Source: Porticoccaceae bacterium UBA2002 (GTDB taxonomy: Bacteria > Pseudomonadota > Gammaproteobacteria > Pseudomonadales > Porticoccaceae). From it: a stretch of DNA of 7,506 nt. Positions 1 to 7,366 of this stretch are shown here, piece after piece; the stretch's first letter is position 1; each line of letters begins with the position of its first letter. The position numbers and the translations under genes were made by a program. The notes beneath the pieces were generated by a model. The model was not told where the DNA came from, did not search any database, and was given only the letters and a program-made list of their open reading frames with translations. The stretch covers positions 479-7,984 of the forward strand of contig DDCQ01000099.1 of assembly GCA_002334915.1 (NCBI GenBank), read 5' to 3'.

Positions 1-65
1 GCCGACAGAGACTGTCCGCGCAACACCCTGGCTATAACCTCTGCGGCGGCAGCGCGAACATTCAT
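1..65 (-). CDS. rsmB: 16S rRNA (cytosine-967-C5)-methyltransferase RsmB, N-terminal fragment (cut by window edge)
   Basis: Only the first 21 codons, read leftward from an ATG at 65-63, lie in the window. The peptide starts MNVRAAAAEVIARVLRGQSL, which resembles the opening helix of the NusB-like RNA-binding domain at the N-terminus of RsmB; E. coli has a similar 'NLRSMAAQAV...GQSLS' stretch. The start lies 3 bp after the fmt stop codon, so translation is probably coupled to fmt. Known role of the family: S-adenosylmethionine-dependent methylation of C967 in 16S rRNA. The catalytic methyltransferase domain is outside the window and cannot be checked. The identification rests on the short N-terminal match plus the very common def-fmt-rsmB gene order, which together make it fairly safe. 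Confidence 0.85.
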   Translation of the reverse strand, partial: MNVRAAAAEVIARVLRGQSLS

Positions 66-68
66 ACT

Positions 69-1010
69 CTAATTGCCAAGCTGTTGGCCAACAGCAAACA
101 AATCAGCGCGGGATTTTAATATCTCGGATACCGGCATTCTGGATTTGCCGGCCAGTTGAATTTCGGTCAATAGCAGGCTGCCCTGCCCACAGGCAACCAG
201 CAAACCATCACTGTTGGCCCTGGTAATTTGCCCGGCTTTACCACTGGCGGTTTCAGAACTGACAGTCGCAGCCCAAACTTTTATTCGCTGACCCTCGACC
301 AATGTGTATGCAGCGGGAAAGGGGTTAAAGGCGCGTATGCGCCGGCCAAGGGTTGGAGCCGCTGCTGACCAGTCAATCAATGCCTCTGCTTTATCAATTT
401 TGCTGGCATAGGTACTCTGGCTGTCGTCCTGTACAACGCTGACCGCGACGCCCTTTTCCAGTCTGTCCAAATCATCCAAAAGCGCTGCAGCACCCAGTTC
501 AGCCAGCTTATTGTAGAGAGAGCCGCTGGTTTCCTGAGGGTCAATGGGGCAGCGGCTAATGCTTAGCATAGCGCCGGTATCCAAACCCGCATCCATCTGC
601 ATAATGGTGACACCGGACTCGGGGTCGCCAGCTTCAACTGCTCTCTGGATAGGCGCCGCGCCGCGCCAGCGCGGCAGAATAGAGCCATGAACATTAATAC
701 AGCCGAGGCGAGGAATTTCCAGCACCGCCTGGGGCAGAATCAGGCCATAGGCCACCACCACCATAATATCTGCGCCAAACTCAGCCAGCAGTGACTGCTG
801 TTCTTCTGGTTTTAGAGAGGCGGGCTGGCAAATAGGCAGGCTCTGTTGCTCAGCCACCAGCTTGACTGGACTGGCGGTCAGCTTTTTACCGCGGCCGGCG
901 GGACGATCTGGTTGAGTGTAGACGGCGACTACAGAATGGCGACCATCATTAATAAGCGCTTGAAGATGTGTGGCGGCAAAGTCCGGGGTACCAGCGAAGA
1001 TAATCTTCAA
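69..1010 (-). CDS. fmt: Methionyl-tRNA formyltransferase
   Basis: Cytoplasmic enzyme that transfers a formyl group from 10-formyltetrahydrofolate to Met-tRNAfMet before initiation. The 313-residue product is close to the 315 residues of E. coli Fmt. The N-terminal formyltransferase domain (about 1-190) carries the catalytic triad N106, H108 and D144, set in the motifs 'GCINVHGSILPRWRG' and 'MDAGLDTG'. The basic loop 'RPAGRGKK' (36-43) corresponds to the E. coli loop whose arginine contacts the tRNA acceptor stem. The C-terminal OB-like domain (about 205-313) contains 'IRAFNPFPAA'. The start is TTG: an in-frame TAA lies three codons upstream (1019-1017), and the protein then begins exactly at the conserved 'KIIFAGTPDFAA', so no ATG can serve. 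It lies 10 bp downstream of def and is presumably in the same transcript. Confidence 0.97.
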   Translation of the reverse strand: MKIIFAGTPDFAATHLQALINDGRHSVVAVYTQPDRPAGRGKKLTASPVKLVAEQQSLPICQPASLKPEEQQSLLAEFGADIMVVVAYGLILPQAVLEIPRLGCINVHGSILPRWRGAAPIQRAVEAGDPESGVTIMQMDAGLDTGAMLSISRCPIDPQETSGSLYNKLAELGAAALLDDLDRLEKGVAVSVVQDDSQSTYASKIDKAEALIDWSAAAPTLGRRIRAFNPFPAAYTLVEGQRIKVWAATVSSETASGKAGQITRANSDGLLVACGQGSLLLTEIQLAGKSRMPVSEILKSRADLFAVGQQLGN

Positions 1011-1018
1011 TCTGTATT

Positions 1019-1022
1019 ACCT
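1019..1022 (-). promoter_or_regulatory. Putative ribosome binding site for the TTG start of fmt
   Basis: On the minus strand AGGT lies 8 bases before the TTG at 1010 and overlaps the def stop codon TAG (1023-1021). It is a short but well-spaced Shine-Dalgarno match. It supports the TTG start and suggests that ribosomes finishing def re-initiate on fmt. Confidence 0.5.
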
Positions 1023-1518
1023 ATGCCCGTTGTTTTTTTAGTTTTTTGCGGATGCGGTCGCGCTTTAGTGGCGACAGATAGTCGACAAATAGCTTGCCCT
1101 CAAGATGGTCAATCTCATGCTGGATGCACACTGCCAAAAGGCCGACAGCCTCTTCTTCAAAAGCATTGCCATCGCGATCCAGCGCGCGAATCATGACATG
1201 GGCTGGGCGATCTACCACCTCGTAGAAACCTGGTACTGACAGACAGCCTTCATCATAGGGCTGGGTACCTGGCTCGAGAATCTCAATCTCAGGGTTTATA
1301 TAGACTCTGGGCTGGTCCCGCTCCTCGGAGATATCCATCACAATCACTCTTTCATGAACATCTACCTGAGAGGCTGCCAATCCAATGCCTTTAGCCTCTT
1401 CCATGGTCTCAAACATATCATCGACCAGCTGGGTAATGCGCGCATCAACCTCGGCGACCGGCTCAGCTTTAATGCGCAGTCGGGGATGGGGATATTCAAG
1501 AATGTTTAGTCTAGCCAT
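1021..1518 (-). CDS. def: Peptide deformylase
   Basis: Metalloenzyme that removes the N-formyl group from nascent proteins, the partner reaction to the downstream Fmt. The 165-residue product fits the type I bacterial family (E. coli 169). All three family motifs are intact: motif 1 'GIGLAASQ' (44-51), motif 2 'EGCLS' (90-94) with metal ligand C92, and motif 3 'QHEIDH' (133-138) with ligands H134 and H138 and catalytic E135. The C-terminal tail (about 148-165) is rich in Lys and Arg, as in E. coli Def, where this helix contacts the ribosome. The ATG at 1518 gives the expected '[15 protein letters not shown]' start. The 15 bases upstream show no clear Shine-Dalgarno sequence. It is the first gene of the leftward def-fmt-rsmB operon, divergent from the LysM gene. 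Confidence 0.97.
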   Translation of the reverse strand: MARLNILEYPHPRLRIKAEPVAEVDARITQLVDDMFETMEEAKGIGLAASQVDVHERVIVMDISEERDQPRVYINPEIEILEPGTQPYDEGCLSVPGFYEVVDRPAHVMIRALDRDGNAFEEEAVGLLAVCIQHEIDHLEGKLFVDYLSPLKRDRIRKKLKKQRA

Positions 1519-1562
1519 AGCGAATGTGATGAATTTCTAAAAAATAAGTTAAAAGCACTGCT

Positions 1563-1592
1563 AACATAAAGTTAACCCGTCACCAATTTCAA
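1563..1592 (-). promoter_or_regulatory. Candidate sigma70-type promoter for def-fmt-rsmB
   Basis: On the minus strand TTGAAA (1592-1587, 5 of 6 matches to the -35 consensus) is followed after 18 bp by TATGTT (1568-1563, 4 of 6 matches to the -10 consensus). A transcript from here would have a leader of roughly 35-40 bases before the def ATG. The region between def and the LysM gene (1519-1654) is AT-richer than the flanking genes and must hold promoters for both directions. A rightward -10-like TATACA sits at 1618-1623, but I see no acceptable -35 for it. This is a pattern match only. Confidence 0.4.
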
Positions 1593-1640
1593 GGTAATGG
1601 GTGATTCAGGGAGCAATTATACACTAACGCGGTGCAGGGA

Positions 1641-1645
1641 AAGGA
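1641..1645 (+). promoter_or_regulatory. Ribosome binding site of the LysM gene
   Basis: AAGGA sits 9 bases before the ATG at 1655, a good Shine-Dalgarno match at normal spacing. It supports this ATG, whose product begins directly with a signal peptide. Confidence 0.75.
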
Positions 1646-1654
1646 CTCGAACAG

Positions 1655-2695
1655 ATGAAAAAAATAGTACTCGGCATTATTCTAATGCTCGCCAGTGCGG
1701 TTATCTCAGTGCAAACCAGTGCCAGCGCCGACGACCCACAACTTCTTCTCAATGATGCTGTGCCTGAGCAATATCAGGTGGTTGCCGGGGATACCTTGTG
1801 GGATATCTCTGCCCTGTTCCTTCGCGACCCCTGGATGTGGCCTGAAATCTGGCATGCCAACCAACAGATAGCCAATCCTCATCTTATTTATCCAGGGGAT
1901 ATTATCAGTTTGGTCTACCTCGATGGCCGGCCGAGGTTAATGCTCAGTCGCAACCGTGACGAAAAGCTCTCACCGCAAATTCGAGCCGAGGACCACAAAG
2001 CGCCAATTCCCGCGCTGCCACTGGAAACCATTGAAAATTTTCTGTCCAAGAACCGCGTCACCAGCGATGCTGAGCTAAGGTCGGCACCCTATGTATTGGG
2101 GGGTTACGAACGTCGCCTGCTGGTTGGCATAGGAGATGACTTTTACGCGCGGGGTGATTTTAGCAGTCAGAGTTTGAATTACGGTATCTATCGCCGAGGA
2201 AATCCCTATATTGACCCATCCAGCGGCGAAGTATTAGGGATTAGCGCCAAATCAGTAGGCAGGGCTCAGGTCAAAGTGGTTAAGGACGACATTGCCACCC
2301 TGGGCACCACCTATGCCGAAGGGGAAATACGGGTCAAAGACAGGCTATTGAATCGCGAAAATCACCTGTTGCCCTCTATATTCCACCCTCGAGCGCCGGA
2401 GGCAAAGGTGGATGCAGTTGTGATCAGTGTGGAGGGTGGCGTGCGCAACGCCGGTGCTCTGGATGTGGTGGCAATCAACCGCGGTGATCGTGACGGACTG
2501 CAGGCGGGAGATACTCTGGCCATTTTCAAAAGAGGCGAGTTAGTTAAGGACCAGGTCGTCAAACGGCCTGTCCGTCTTCCAGACGAGCGCATTGGCCTGC
2601 TAATGGTTTTTCGCACCTACCAGAAAATGAGCTTTGGTCTGGTGTTAGTGGCAGATCGACAGCTTGATCTCGGCGACCTCGCGCGTAATCCCTGA
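1655..2695 (+). CDS. Exported LysM domain protein (PA0020-like), probably peptidoglycan-binding
   Basis: A 346-residue protein with an N-terminal Sec signal peptide: 'MKK', a hydrophobic stretch to about residue 20, and a likely signal peptidase I site after 'SASA' (about residue 25). There is no lipobox cysteine, so it is probably soluble in the periplasm. One LysM domain follows at about 40-87 ('YQVVAGDTLWDISALFLRDP' through 'LIYPGDIISL'). LysM modules bind N-acetylglucosamine-containing glycans such as peptidoglycan. The remaining 250 or so residues have no catalytic motif I recognise. A segment near 255-295 ('GGVRNAGALDVVAINRGDRDG', then 'AGDTLAIFKRG') looks like a beta-rich fold. Pseudomonads carry a similar LysM gene (PA0020) in the same place, divergent from def and upstream of dprA. 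The exact function is unknown; envelope localisation is an inference from the signal peptide and LysM. Confidence 0.9.
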   Translation: MKKIVLGIILMLASAVISVQTSASADDPQLLLNDAVPEQYQVVAGDTLWDISALFLRDPWMWPEIWHANQQIANPHLIYPGDIISLVYLDGRPRLMLSRNRDEKLSPQIRAEDHKAPIPALPLETIENFLSKNRVTSDAELRSAPYVLGGYERRLLVGIGDDFYARGDFSSQSLNYGIYRRGNPYIDPSSGEVLGISAKSVGRAQVKVVKDDIATLGTTYAEGEIRVKDRLLNRENHLLPSIFHPRAPEAKVDAVVISVEGGVRNAGALDVVAINRGDRDGLQAGDTLAIFKRGELVKDQVVKRPVRLPDERIGLLMVFRTYQKMSFGLVLVADRQLDLGDLARNP

Positions 2696-2714
2696 TAACC
2701 AGGCCATCAACTCC

Positions 2715-3839
2715 ATGCCCCCTGCTGAGTCAGAATCGCAAAATCGCGAGGAACTGCACTTTGTGCTGGTATCCCAGTTACTTGAGGCGTTTCCCCGGAG
2801 TCTGCAGGCCGACATGCTGGCCCAATATGGCAGCTACAGGGCAATATTTACTCAGTCAGATGCCTCAGTCTCGCCAGTGGCGGCTATTCAGGAGCAATAT
2901 CACCAGGGTCGTTGGCAGCCAGAGCTGGACTTATTGTTGGACAGGGTAGAGAGCTGTGGCGCAAAAATTATACCGGTCACCAGCTCAGACTATCCGCCTC
3001 AACTCAGGCACATACACAGAGCACCGCCAGTTCTTTATGTATTGGGCAACAGCGACCGCCTGCACTTACCACAGATAGCCATAGTTGGCAGTCGACGCAT
3101 GACCAAAGGTGGTGAGACCAATGCAGGCAAGTGGGCGCAATATTTAGCTGAGGCTGGCTTTACCATTACCAGCGGCCTGGCGGTGGGCATAGATGGTGCA
3201 GCTCATCGCGGCGCTCTGCTGGCCCCAGAGTCGGCGGGAGGCACCATTGCAGTTATGGCCACTGGCATTGACCAGGTCTATCCCTACCGCCATCGACAGC
3301 TAGCCGAGCAGATATTGGAGGCCGGTGGCACATTGATCACAGAATTTGCCCCTGGCAGCGAAGCCCTCCCCGCCCGCTTTCCGCAGCGCAATCGAATTAT
3401 TAGCGGGTTGAGCCTGGGGGTGCTGGTGGTTGAGGCCGCAGTTAAAAGCGGTTCGCTGATTACCGCGCGCTTTGCCATGGAGCAGGATCGTGAGGTATTT
3501 GCTATTCCCGGCTCTATCCACAATCCTCAGAGCAGGGGATGCCACTGGTTGATTAAACAGGGTGCAACACTGGTAGACGCCGCCGCAGATATTGTCACTG
3601 AGCTAACCGGGCCGCTGGCGGGCCTTCAGGAATGCCTGCCTCTGACCCCCGTCCCCCAGCCCGATCCTGAGCTTGATACTGATGAAACCCTGCTGTTAAA
3701 TCAGCTTGGCTTTGAGGCCACTGATCGCGACAGCCTGAGCCTGTATTTTCCGGCACAAAAACTCTCCCAATTATTAATCTCTCTGGAGCTCAAAGGCGTT
3801 ATCTCCAACGATGACGGTTTATATCAGCGTCTGATCTGA
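2715..3839 (+). CDS. dprA: DNA processing protein DprA (Smf)
   Basis: DprA binds incoming single-stranded DNA and loads RecA onto it during natural transformation; it is also widespread in species not known to be competent. With the ATG at 2715 the product is 374 residues, the same size as E. coli Smf. Domains in order: a helical N-terminal region (about 1-90), a Rossmann-like DprA core (about 95-300) with 'AIVGSRR' (122-128), 'SGLAVGID' (153-160), 'RNRIISGLS' (225-233) and 'SGSLITA' (245-251), then a C-terminal winged-helix domain (about 325-374). A TTG at 2664 would add 17 residues and overlap the LysM gene by 32 bases. I prefer the ATG because the added residues are not family-like and a weak CCAGG lies 11 bases before it. 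It directly follows the LysM gene and is likely co-transcribed. Confidence 0.93.
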   Translation: MPPAESESQNREELHFVLVSQLLEAFPRSLQADMLAQYGSYRAIFTQSDASVSPVAAIQEQYHQGRWQPELDLLLDRVESCGAKIIPVTSSDYPPQLRHIHRAPPVLYVLGNSDRLHLPQIAIVGSRRMTKGGETNAGKWAQYLAEAGFTITSGLAVGIDGAAHRGALLAPESAGGTIAVMATGIDQVYPYRHRQLAEQILEAGGTLITEFAPGSEALPARFPQRNRIISGLSLGVLVVEAAVKSGSLITARFAMEQDREVFAIPGSIHNPQSRGCHWLIKQGATLVDAAADIVTELTGPLAGLQECLPLTPVPQPDPELDTDETLLLNQLGFEATDRDSLSLYFPAQKLSQLLISLELKGVISNDDGLYQRLI

Positions 3840-3894
3840 AGGCGGCAGTTGCACGGGGCTCAAAGTTCCGGTAGCCTGCGCGATTCCTAAAAAT

Positions 3895-3899
3895 GGTGA
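3895..3899 (+). promoter_or_regulatory. Ribosome binding site of purE
   Basis: GGTGA lies 6 bases before the purE ATG at 3906, a good Shine-Dalgarno match. The 66-bp gap between dprA and purE (3840-3905) is the largest inside the rightward gene cluster. I see neither a convincing promoter nor a hairpin-plus-T-run terminator in it. Confidence 0.65.
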
Positions 3900-3905
3900 C
3901 TTAAA

Positions 3906-4412
3906 ATGAGCAAACCCTTTGTAGCAATTCTGATGGGTTCCGATTCCGATTTGCCGGTAATGGAAGCCAGTTTTGAAATTCTTAAAAAGTTTGATATCCC
4001 CTTCGAAGTGAAGGTGACATCAGCACATAGAACGCCTGAAGCAACCCATGATTTTGTGACTGACGCAGATGCCCGCGGATGTGCGGCATTTATCTGTGCA
4101 GCAGGCATGGCTGCGCATTTGGCTGGCGCTGTTTCTGCTACCACCCTGAAGCCTGTGATTGGCGTGCCAATCAATGGTTCTCTCGATGGCTTGGATGCGC
4201 TGTTATCTACAGTGCAGATGCCCGGCGGTATACCAGTAGCAACTGTGGCCATTGGCAAAGCTGGGGCTAAAAATGCGGCTTATCTGGCGGCACAAATTAT
4301 TGGTACCTCTGACGCCGACATGCATCAAAAGCTGGTCGCTGAGCGCGCGGCCAACGCTGCGGCGATTATCGCCAAAGATGCGGCATTGCAGGAAAAGCTT
4401 AAAAATAGCTGA
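3906..4412 (+). CDS. purE: N5-carboxyaminoimidazole ribonucleotide mutase PurE (class I type)
   Basis: De novo purine enzyme that moves the carboxyl group of N5-CAIR to carbon 4, giving CAIR. The 168-residue product matches the bacterial class I length (E. coli 169). Visible motifs are 'GSDSD' (11-15), which binds the phosphoribosyl group; 'SAHRTP' (39-44) with the catalytic histidine H41; the 'AAGMAAHLAG' loop (65-74) with the class I histidine H71; and 'QMPGGIPV' (104-111). Class I enzymes normally depend on PurK to make N5-CAIR, and purK often lies beside purE. Here the next gene is tsaC, so purK must be elsewhere or absent. In E. coli and pseudomonads purE is not in this gene neighbourhood, so this position is lineage-specific. 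The ATG follows a good GGTGA ribosome binding site. Confidence 0.95.
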   Translation: MSKPFVAILMGSDSDLPVMEASFEILKKFDIPFEVKVTSAHRTPEATHDFVTDADARGCAAFICAAGMAAHLAGAVSATTLKPVIGVPINGSLDGLDALLSTVQMPGGIPVATVAIGKAGAKNAAYLAAQIIGTSDADMHQKLVAERAANAAAIIAKDAALQEKLKNS

Positions 4413-4418
4413 TCAACT

Positions 4419-5895
<1,477 letters not shown>

Positions 5896-5897
5896 CC

Positions 5898-6758
5898 ATG
5901 ACTGATCAATATGCTGTTTTTGGCAATCCGATTGCACAGAGCAAATCGCCAGAGATTCATCGCGCCTTTGCCGTGCAAACAGTGCAGGCCATGGAATACA
6001 AGCGCCAGCTTGTGGATCTTCATAACTTTACCCCGGCGGCAGACAGCTTTTTCCAGGCTGGTGGCAAGGGCCTCAATATTACTGTGCCCTTCAAGCAGGA
6101 TGCCTATGGCTATGGTTCGCGTATTAGCCCCAGGGCGCGCCGCGCCGGCGCCGTAAACACCCTTGCCCTGCAAGAGGATGGCACCATATTGGGTGACACC
6201 ACAGATGGTGTGGGCCTGATCAGAGATATAACCAATAATCTCAGCTGGGACATTCGCGCCAAGCGAGTGTTAATTTTGGGTGCTGGAGGCGCCGTCCGCG
6301 GCATACTTGAGCCTCTGTTAGCTGAGCAGCCCCAGCATGTAGTAATTGCCAATCGCAGTATCGACAAAGCCCTGCAGCTAGCCAAGGGCTTTGCTGAGCT
6401 GGGCTATTTGCTTGGCTGTGGTCTGGATATGCTCGACGGCCAAGAATTTGACCTGGTAATTAATGGCACCAGCGCCAGCCTGCAGGGTGGCATGCCGCCA
6501 TTGCCTGACAGCCTGTTGGCGCCCAGCTCTGAAGCTGGCTCAGCGGCTTGCTATGACATGATGTACAGCGCAATGCCTACGCCCTTTATGAGTTGGGCTC
6601 GCCAGCGTGGCGCCAGGGCCTCAGATGGGTTGGGTATGCTTGTAGAACAGGCAGCAGAATCATTTAATCTGTGGCGTGGTATCAGGCCAGAAACCCATCA
6701 GGTGTTGGATGCGCTGCGCCTCAAGATGGTGGCAGAGGCGCAAAATAACAAAACCTAG
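5898..6758 (+). CDS. aroE: Shikimate dehydrogenase (NADP+)
   Basis: Reduces 3-dehydroshikimate to shikimate with NADPH, the fourth step of the shikimate pathway to chorismate and aromatic amino acids. With the ATG at 5898 the product is 286 residues; E. coli AroE has 272. The N-terminal substrate domain shows 'NPIAQSKSP' with S15 and S17, K66 in 'TVPFK', N87 in 'GAVNT' and D103 in 'TTDGVG'. The Rossmann motif 'GAGGAVRG' lies at about 128-135 and 'ANRS' at 151-154 follows the expected NADP-binding strand. 'GLGMLVEQAA' (244-253) is the conserved C-terminal motif. An ATG at 5886 would add four residues and overlap hemF by 10 bases. I prefer 5898 because the protein then opens like E. coli AroE ('YAVFGNPIA'). 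The gene closes the rightward cluster. Confidence 0.96.
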   Translation: MTDQYAVFGNPIAQSKSPEIHRAFAVQTVQAMEYKRQLVDLHNFTPAADSFFQAGGKGLNITVPFKQDAYGYGSRISPRARRAGAVNTLALQEDGTILGDTTDGVGLIRDITNNLSWDIRAKRVLILGAGGAVRGILEPLLAEQPQHVVIANRSIDKALQLAKGFAELGYLLGCGLDMLDGQEFDLVINGTSASLQGGMPPLPDSLLAPSSEAGSAACYDMMYSAMPTPFMSWARQRGARASDGLGMLVEQAAESFNLWRGIRPETHQVLDALRLKMVAEAQNNKT

Positions 6759-7318
6759 CGTTCAGTCTGACCCTCAGTGTTCATTTCTAGCAGGTACTGG
6801 TCTTTAAGCTTGACGTAATTGGCTGGCGAATAGGTGAAAAAGCTCTTCTCACTCTCGGACAGAGCCCGCATCTGTTTGCAGGGATTTCCCACATACACAT
6901 AGCCAGTTTCCAGAGTTTTGCCGGGGGGCACCATGCAGCCCGCGCCAATAATGACCTCGTCCTCAACCACAGCGCCATCATTAACGATGGCGCCATTGCC
7001 CACCAGTATGCGGTTGCCCAGAGTACAGCCGTGCAGCACGGCGCGGTGACCAATCACCACATCATCGCCAATGGTCAGGGGCCAGCCATCGGGATTAAAG
7101 TCGGAGGCATGGGTGATATGCAGCACGGCATTGTCTTGAACATTGGATCTGGCGCCCACCACTATGCGGTGCATATCGCCGCGAATCACGGCTCCAGGCC
7201 ATACCGAAGCATCGTCTCCCAGACTGACATCGCCAATAACAGTAGCTGCGGGGTCTATATAGACCCGCTGACCCAGCTGGGGGGAAATACCGCGGTGGGA
7301 GCGAATTGAGTGATCCAT
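6755..7318 (-). CDS. yrdA: Gamma-class carbonic anhydrase-like hexapeptide-repeat protein YrdA
   Basis: A 187-residue protein of the left-handed beta-helix family, closely similar throughout to E. coli YrdA (184 residues), for example 'IGQRV', 'VIRGDxH', 'FNPDGWPLTIG', 'VEDxVxIGAG' and 'SANNYVKxKD'-like segments. Hexapeptide repeats of the [LIV]GxxxxV type run from about 20 to 145, followed by a C-terminal helix. The three metal-ligand histidines expected for the gamma-carbonic anhydrase fold are H67, H91 and H96; R46, D48 and Q61 also match conserved positions. The acidic loop of Methanosarcina Cam is missing, as in YrdA relatives whose carbonic anhydrase activity is weak or unproven. The likely assembly is a trimer. 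It is convergent with aroE and divergent from the YheV gene. The ATG at 7318 gives the family-like start. Confidence 0.93.
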   Translation of the reverse strand: MDHSIRSHRGISPQLGQRVYIDPAATVIGDVSLGDDASVWPGAVIRGDMHRIVVGARSNVQDNAVLHITHASDFNPDGWPLTIGDDVVIGHRAVLHGCTLGNRILVGNGAIVNDGAVVEDEVIIGAGCMVPPGKTLETGYVYVGNPCKQMRALSESEKSFFTYSPANYVKLKDQYLLEMNTEGQTER

Positions 7319-7329
7319 AGGTCATGATG

Positions 7330-7334
7330 TCCTC
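7330..7334 (-). promoter_or_regulatory. Putative ribosome binding site of yrdA
   Basis: On the minus strand GAGGA lies 11 bases before the ATG at 7318, slightly far. It is closer (4 bases) to another ATG at 7325, but that one opens a different frame of no known family, so the box most likely serves yrdA. Confidence 0.45.
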
Positions 7335-7340
7335 TATAAT
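7335..7340 (+). promoter_or_regulatory. Candidate -10 element for the YheV-family gene (also reads as a -10 on the minus strand)
   Basis: A perfect TATAAT lies 26 bp before the ATG at 7367, which would give a leader of about 20 bases containing the GGTGA ribosome binding site. No good -35 box is found at 16-18 bp; TTGAGT at 7306-7311 is 23 bp away, which is too far. The opposite strand reads TATTAT at 7341-7336, 5 of 6 matches. Confidence 0.4.
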
Positions 7341-7352
7341 AGGGTTCCTATT
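7338..7352. repeat. Short perfect inverted repeat in the yrdA/yheV spacer
   Basis: AATAGG and CCTATT form 6-bp arms around a 3-base centre (GTT). The left arm overlaps the TATAAT box and the right arm lies at the expected transcription start. It could be an operator or chance; it has no T-run and is too short for a terminator. Confidence 0.3.
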
Positions 7353-7354
7353 GT

Positions 7355-7359
7355 GGTGA
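7355..7359 (+). promoter_or_regulatory. Ribosome binding site of the YheV-family gene
   Basis: GGTGA lies 7 bases before the ATG at 7367, the same sequence used in front of purE. It supports the start chosen for this partial gene. Confidence 0.65.
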
Positions 7360-7366
7360 ACTATCC

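Noticed and set aside
846..1196. Open frame of 116 codons on the plus strand across the fmt/def junction
   Set aside because: It is antisense to two well-conserved genes, has no family resemblance and no ribosome binding site; it reflects the codon pattern of fmt and def.
1580..1604. TCACC and GGTGA arms separated by 15 bp in the def/LysM intergenic region
   Set aside because: Five-base arms with a long spacer are expected by chance; the only point in favour is overlap with the candidate def promoter.
1618..1623. TATACA as a -10 box for the LysM gene
   Set aside because: It has 4 of 6 matches and no acceptable -35 at 15-19 bp. A rightward promoter must exist here, but its position cannot be fixed from the sequence.
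3840..3905. Possible promoter or terminator in the dprA-purE gap (TTGCAC at 3849-3854 with TAGCCT at 3872-3877; GGCT/AGCC arms)
   Set aside because: Both boxes match the consensus at about half the positions, and the 4-bp arms lack a following T-run, so neither call is supportable.
3887..4258. Open frame of 123 codons antisense to purE
   Set aside because: PurE on the other strand has every family motif; the antisense frame has low-complexity composition (Ala, Ser, Pro) and no recognisable domain.
7031..7325. Open frames on both strands inside the 5' half of yrdA, including one starting at ATG 7325 close to GAGGA
   Set aside because: The yrdA frame matches the hexapeptide-repeat family along its full length; the others are shifted or reversed readings of its repeats.
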